11,305 bases of DNA, from the NCBI GenBank assembly GCA_009602725.1, contig WELB01000015.1:318091-329395 (forward strand), in the 5' to 3' direction. Shown here piece by piece: positions 10,338 to 11,305 of this stretch. Under the pieces are notes generated by a model, which saw nothing but the letters and a program-made list of their open reading frames with translations, ran no database searches and was not told the origin of the DNA. The position numbers were made by a program, and so were the translations under genes. How positions within the stretch are numbered: position 1 is the first letter of the stretch; every line of letters starts with the position of its first letter. Source of the stretch: Spirogloea muscicola. Taxonomy: Eukaryota; Streptophyta; Zygnematophyceae; Spirogloeales; Spirogloeaceae.

Positions 10338-10373
10338 CAGCCATAGTTCTCTTCCAGGAGAGGGCTATGGCTG
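10338..10373. repeat. Imperfect 36-nt hairpin
   Basis: CAGCCATAG (10338-10346) pairs with CTATGGCTG (10365-10373), and CTCT/AGAG inside extends the stem. It overlaps the next palindrome of the family. Confidence 0.55.
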
Positions 10374-10418
10374 TGATTGGCCAGCCCAGAAAAGGAACGA
10401 ACAGAGTTAGAAGGGGCC
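10369..10418. repeat. Palindrome family member with right-flank block
   Basis: GGCTGTGATTGGCCAGCCC is followed by a block containing GAACAGAGTTAGAAGGGGCC. That block matches the Y block of copy 2 (reverse complement of 5070-5102, GAACAGAGTACGAGAAGGGGGCC) and that of copy 3 (10870-10902). Confidence 0.7.
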
Positions 10419-10464
10419 AGAAAAGCGCTAAAGCACCCCAGCGACTCAAGTGACCGCTGGGTGC

Positions 10465-10610
10465 GCAATAGTCCCTGGTGAGCAGCCGCAGCTCACAGAT
10501 GTTAGTCTCCCGGTAGCAAGTTCCCTGTCTCAAGCCAGAGGCTGCAGCTAATGCGCGACCGGCACGCCGGTGGCCAGTTACAACGTGGCGAGTGCCCCAA
10601 GAACCGGGAC
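10465..10610 (-). pseudogene. Retrotransposon protein C-terminus, copy 4, stop codon lost
   Basis: The - strand reads HRRAGRALAAASGLRQ and then NICELRLLTRDY, which aligns with HQKAGRALAG and VSDLYVLTRGY of copy 1. Where the other copies have TGA, this one has TGC (10465-10467), so the frame runs on into the former 3' UTR until 10324. The 5' side breaks off near 10610. The copy lies head to tail with copy 3, just as copy 1 lies behind copy 2. Confidence 0.6.
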
Positions 10611-10679
10611 AACATGGCGGAGCTGTCGGAGGCATCTGTGGGGACCGGCCAAAGAAAGTTGGAAAAAATATATGGGAAA

Positions 10680-10720
10680 AACGATTCCTGAACGGGCGTT
10701 GGGCCCGTTCAGGAATCGTT
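10680..10720. repeat. Perfect 18-bp inverted repeat, 5-nt loop
   Basis: AACGATTCCTGAACGGGC (10680-10697), loop GTTGG, then its exact complement (10703-10720). This is far beyond chance and is unlike the GGGCTGG palindromes. It lies close to the junction between copies 3 and 4. It could be a foldback element, an RNA hairpin at a 3' end, or a template-switch product. Confidence 0.9.
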
Positions 10721-10828
10721 CATGCCTCTGGGGTGGCCTCGCATTCCGTCATACTGAAAGAGCTACTTTTCCGACGAATAGCAGCCGCATTTCTGTCGAC
10801 ATTCCCGGGGGGGGCCCCAAACAGAGGA

Positions 10829-11160
10829 AGTGCTCGCCCATTGAGAATAGGGGCTGGAAAAGCCAGCCCAAAAAAGGATGAATAAAGGACGAGAAGGGGG
10901 CCAACAAAGGGGGAAGCGGGCAAGGCCGGGATGGAAGTTGTCGTGTACTTGAAACAATTGAAAGGCCTATATGGGCTGGCCTTTCCCAGCCACCAGTCAA
11001 TCTGGCCGCGCTTTCTCTATATGGCTTGCCTTTGTACTTGGCAAATATTCCGTGTATAAGAAACAAATGTAGACCAAATGGCCAAGTACAAAGAAGAAGG
11101 CTCGCCCATAAAGAAAGAGGGGCTGGCAAAGCCAGCCCAAAAAGAATGGACAATGTCCAA
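10829..11160. repeat. Three-palindrome array in 3' UTR of copy 3
   Basis: Palindromes lie at 10851-10869 (GGGCTGG arms, loop AAAAG), 10973-10991 (GGCTGG arms) and 11120-11138 (8-bp arms GGGCTGGC, loop AAA). The first and third share left flanks (GCTCGCCCAT) and right flanks (AAAAAG.ATG), so they are direct copies 269 nt apart. The middle one carries the block inverted relative to copy 2. CTTTGTACTTGGC at 11030-11042 and its complement at 11081-11093 form a further 13-bp inverted pair. Confidence 0.8.
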
Positions 11161-11228
11161 AGCCGAAGAATGAGAAGCCGAGGAAGGACTCCTCTACTCT
11201 ACCAATCACGACAACATACTAGGGAAGC

Positions 11229-11305
11229 TCAGTACCCGCGAGTGAGCAACATCAGGTCCGAGTAGCTCGAGGCAGGGAAGGAGGCACTCCGCCGAGACCC
11301 GGAGG
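11229..11305 (-). pseudogene. Retrotransposon protein C-terminus, copy 3 (partial at edge)
   Basis: The last 25 codons read RRSASFPASSYSDLMLLTRGY-stop in pieces that match copy 2 (FPPASYSDLHLLTRGY). The frame is intact as far as it can be seen. Whether the copy is functional cannot be judged from this end. Confidence 0.65.

Larger units (their letters stand above)
10620..11305 (-). mobile_element. Retroelement copy 3, continues beyond right edge
   Basis: The coding end (11305-11229) is followed by a long 3' UTR with three palindromes running to about 10620, where copy 4 begins. The 5' part lies outside the window, so its full length is unknown; it could be the longest copy. Confidence 0.6.

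Noticed and set aside
10324-10464. Long - strand frame continuing past copy 4
   Set aside because: It is read-through of former 3' UTR caused by the lost stop codon, not an independent protein.

Overview
The window is nuclear DNA of a green plant. It carries two intron-rich host genes on the + strand: the GARP transcription factor GLK (GOLDEN2-LIKE), 5' end cut off by the window edge, and cytosolic ribosomal protein eS27 (RPS27), complete in four exons. GLK is a streptophyte chloroplast regulator, so the source is a land plant or streptophyte alga. From memory, the middle of this GLK resembles moss-type more than seed-plant GLKs, which points to a non-seed lineage; I cannot name the species. 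Introns are 119 to 472 nt, exons are GC-rich, and donors often read GTGCNN.

Layout: 1-2549 GLK exons 1-6; 2550-3820 GLK 3' UTR and intergenic DNA with one coding-like scrap; about 3945-5650 two decayed, 5'-truncated copies of a non-LTR-type retrotransposon on the - strand, head to tail; 5841-6982 RPS27 promoter and gene; 6983-9065 RPS27 3' UTR and intergenic DNA; 9220-9849 a possible small spliced gene on the - strand, unrecognised; 10256-11305 a second cluster with two more copies of the same retroelement, the last running off the right edge.

The retroelement copies were tied together from the sequence. Four - strand coding ends close on the same C-terminal motif, (L/V)LTR(G/D)Y: codons ending at 4042, 5261, 10465 (stop lost) and 11229. 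The longest copy has a CCHC-like knuckle followed by a D-X14-D pair and a K..Y motif, the layout of the restriction-like endonuclease (RLE) domain at the end of R2-like non-LTR proteins. The copies' 3' UTRs carry a short palindromic module, GGGCTGG-loop-CCAGCCC, seen seven times. The blocks between palindromes are inverted in one copy relative to another while their order is kept. This is the most unusual structure in the window.

The two host genes are unrelated in function (chloroplast gene activation; translation). The retroelement debris fills the gap between them and stops about 200 bp short of the RPS27 promoter motifs.
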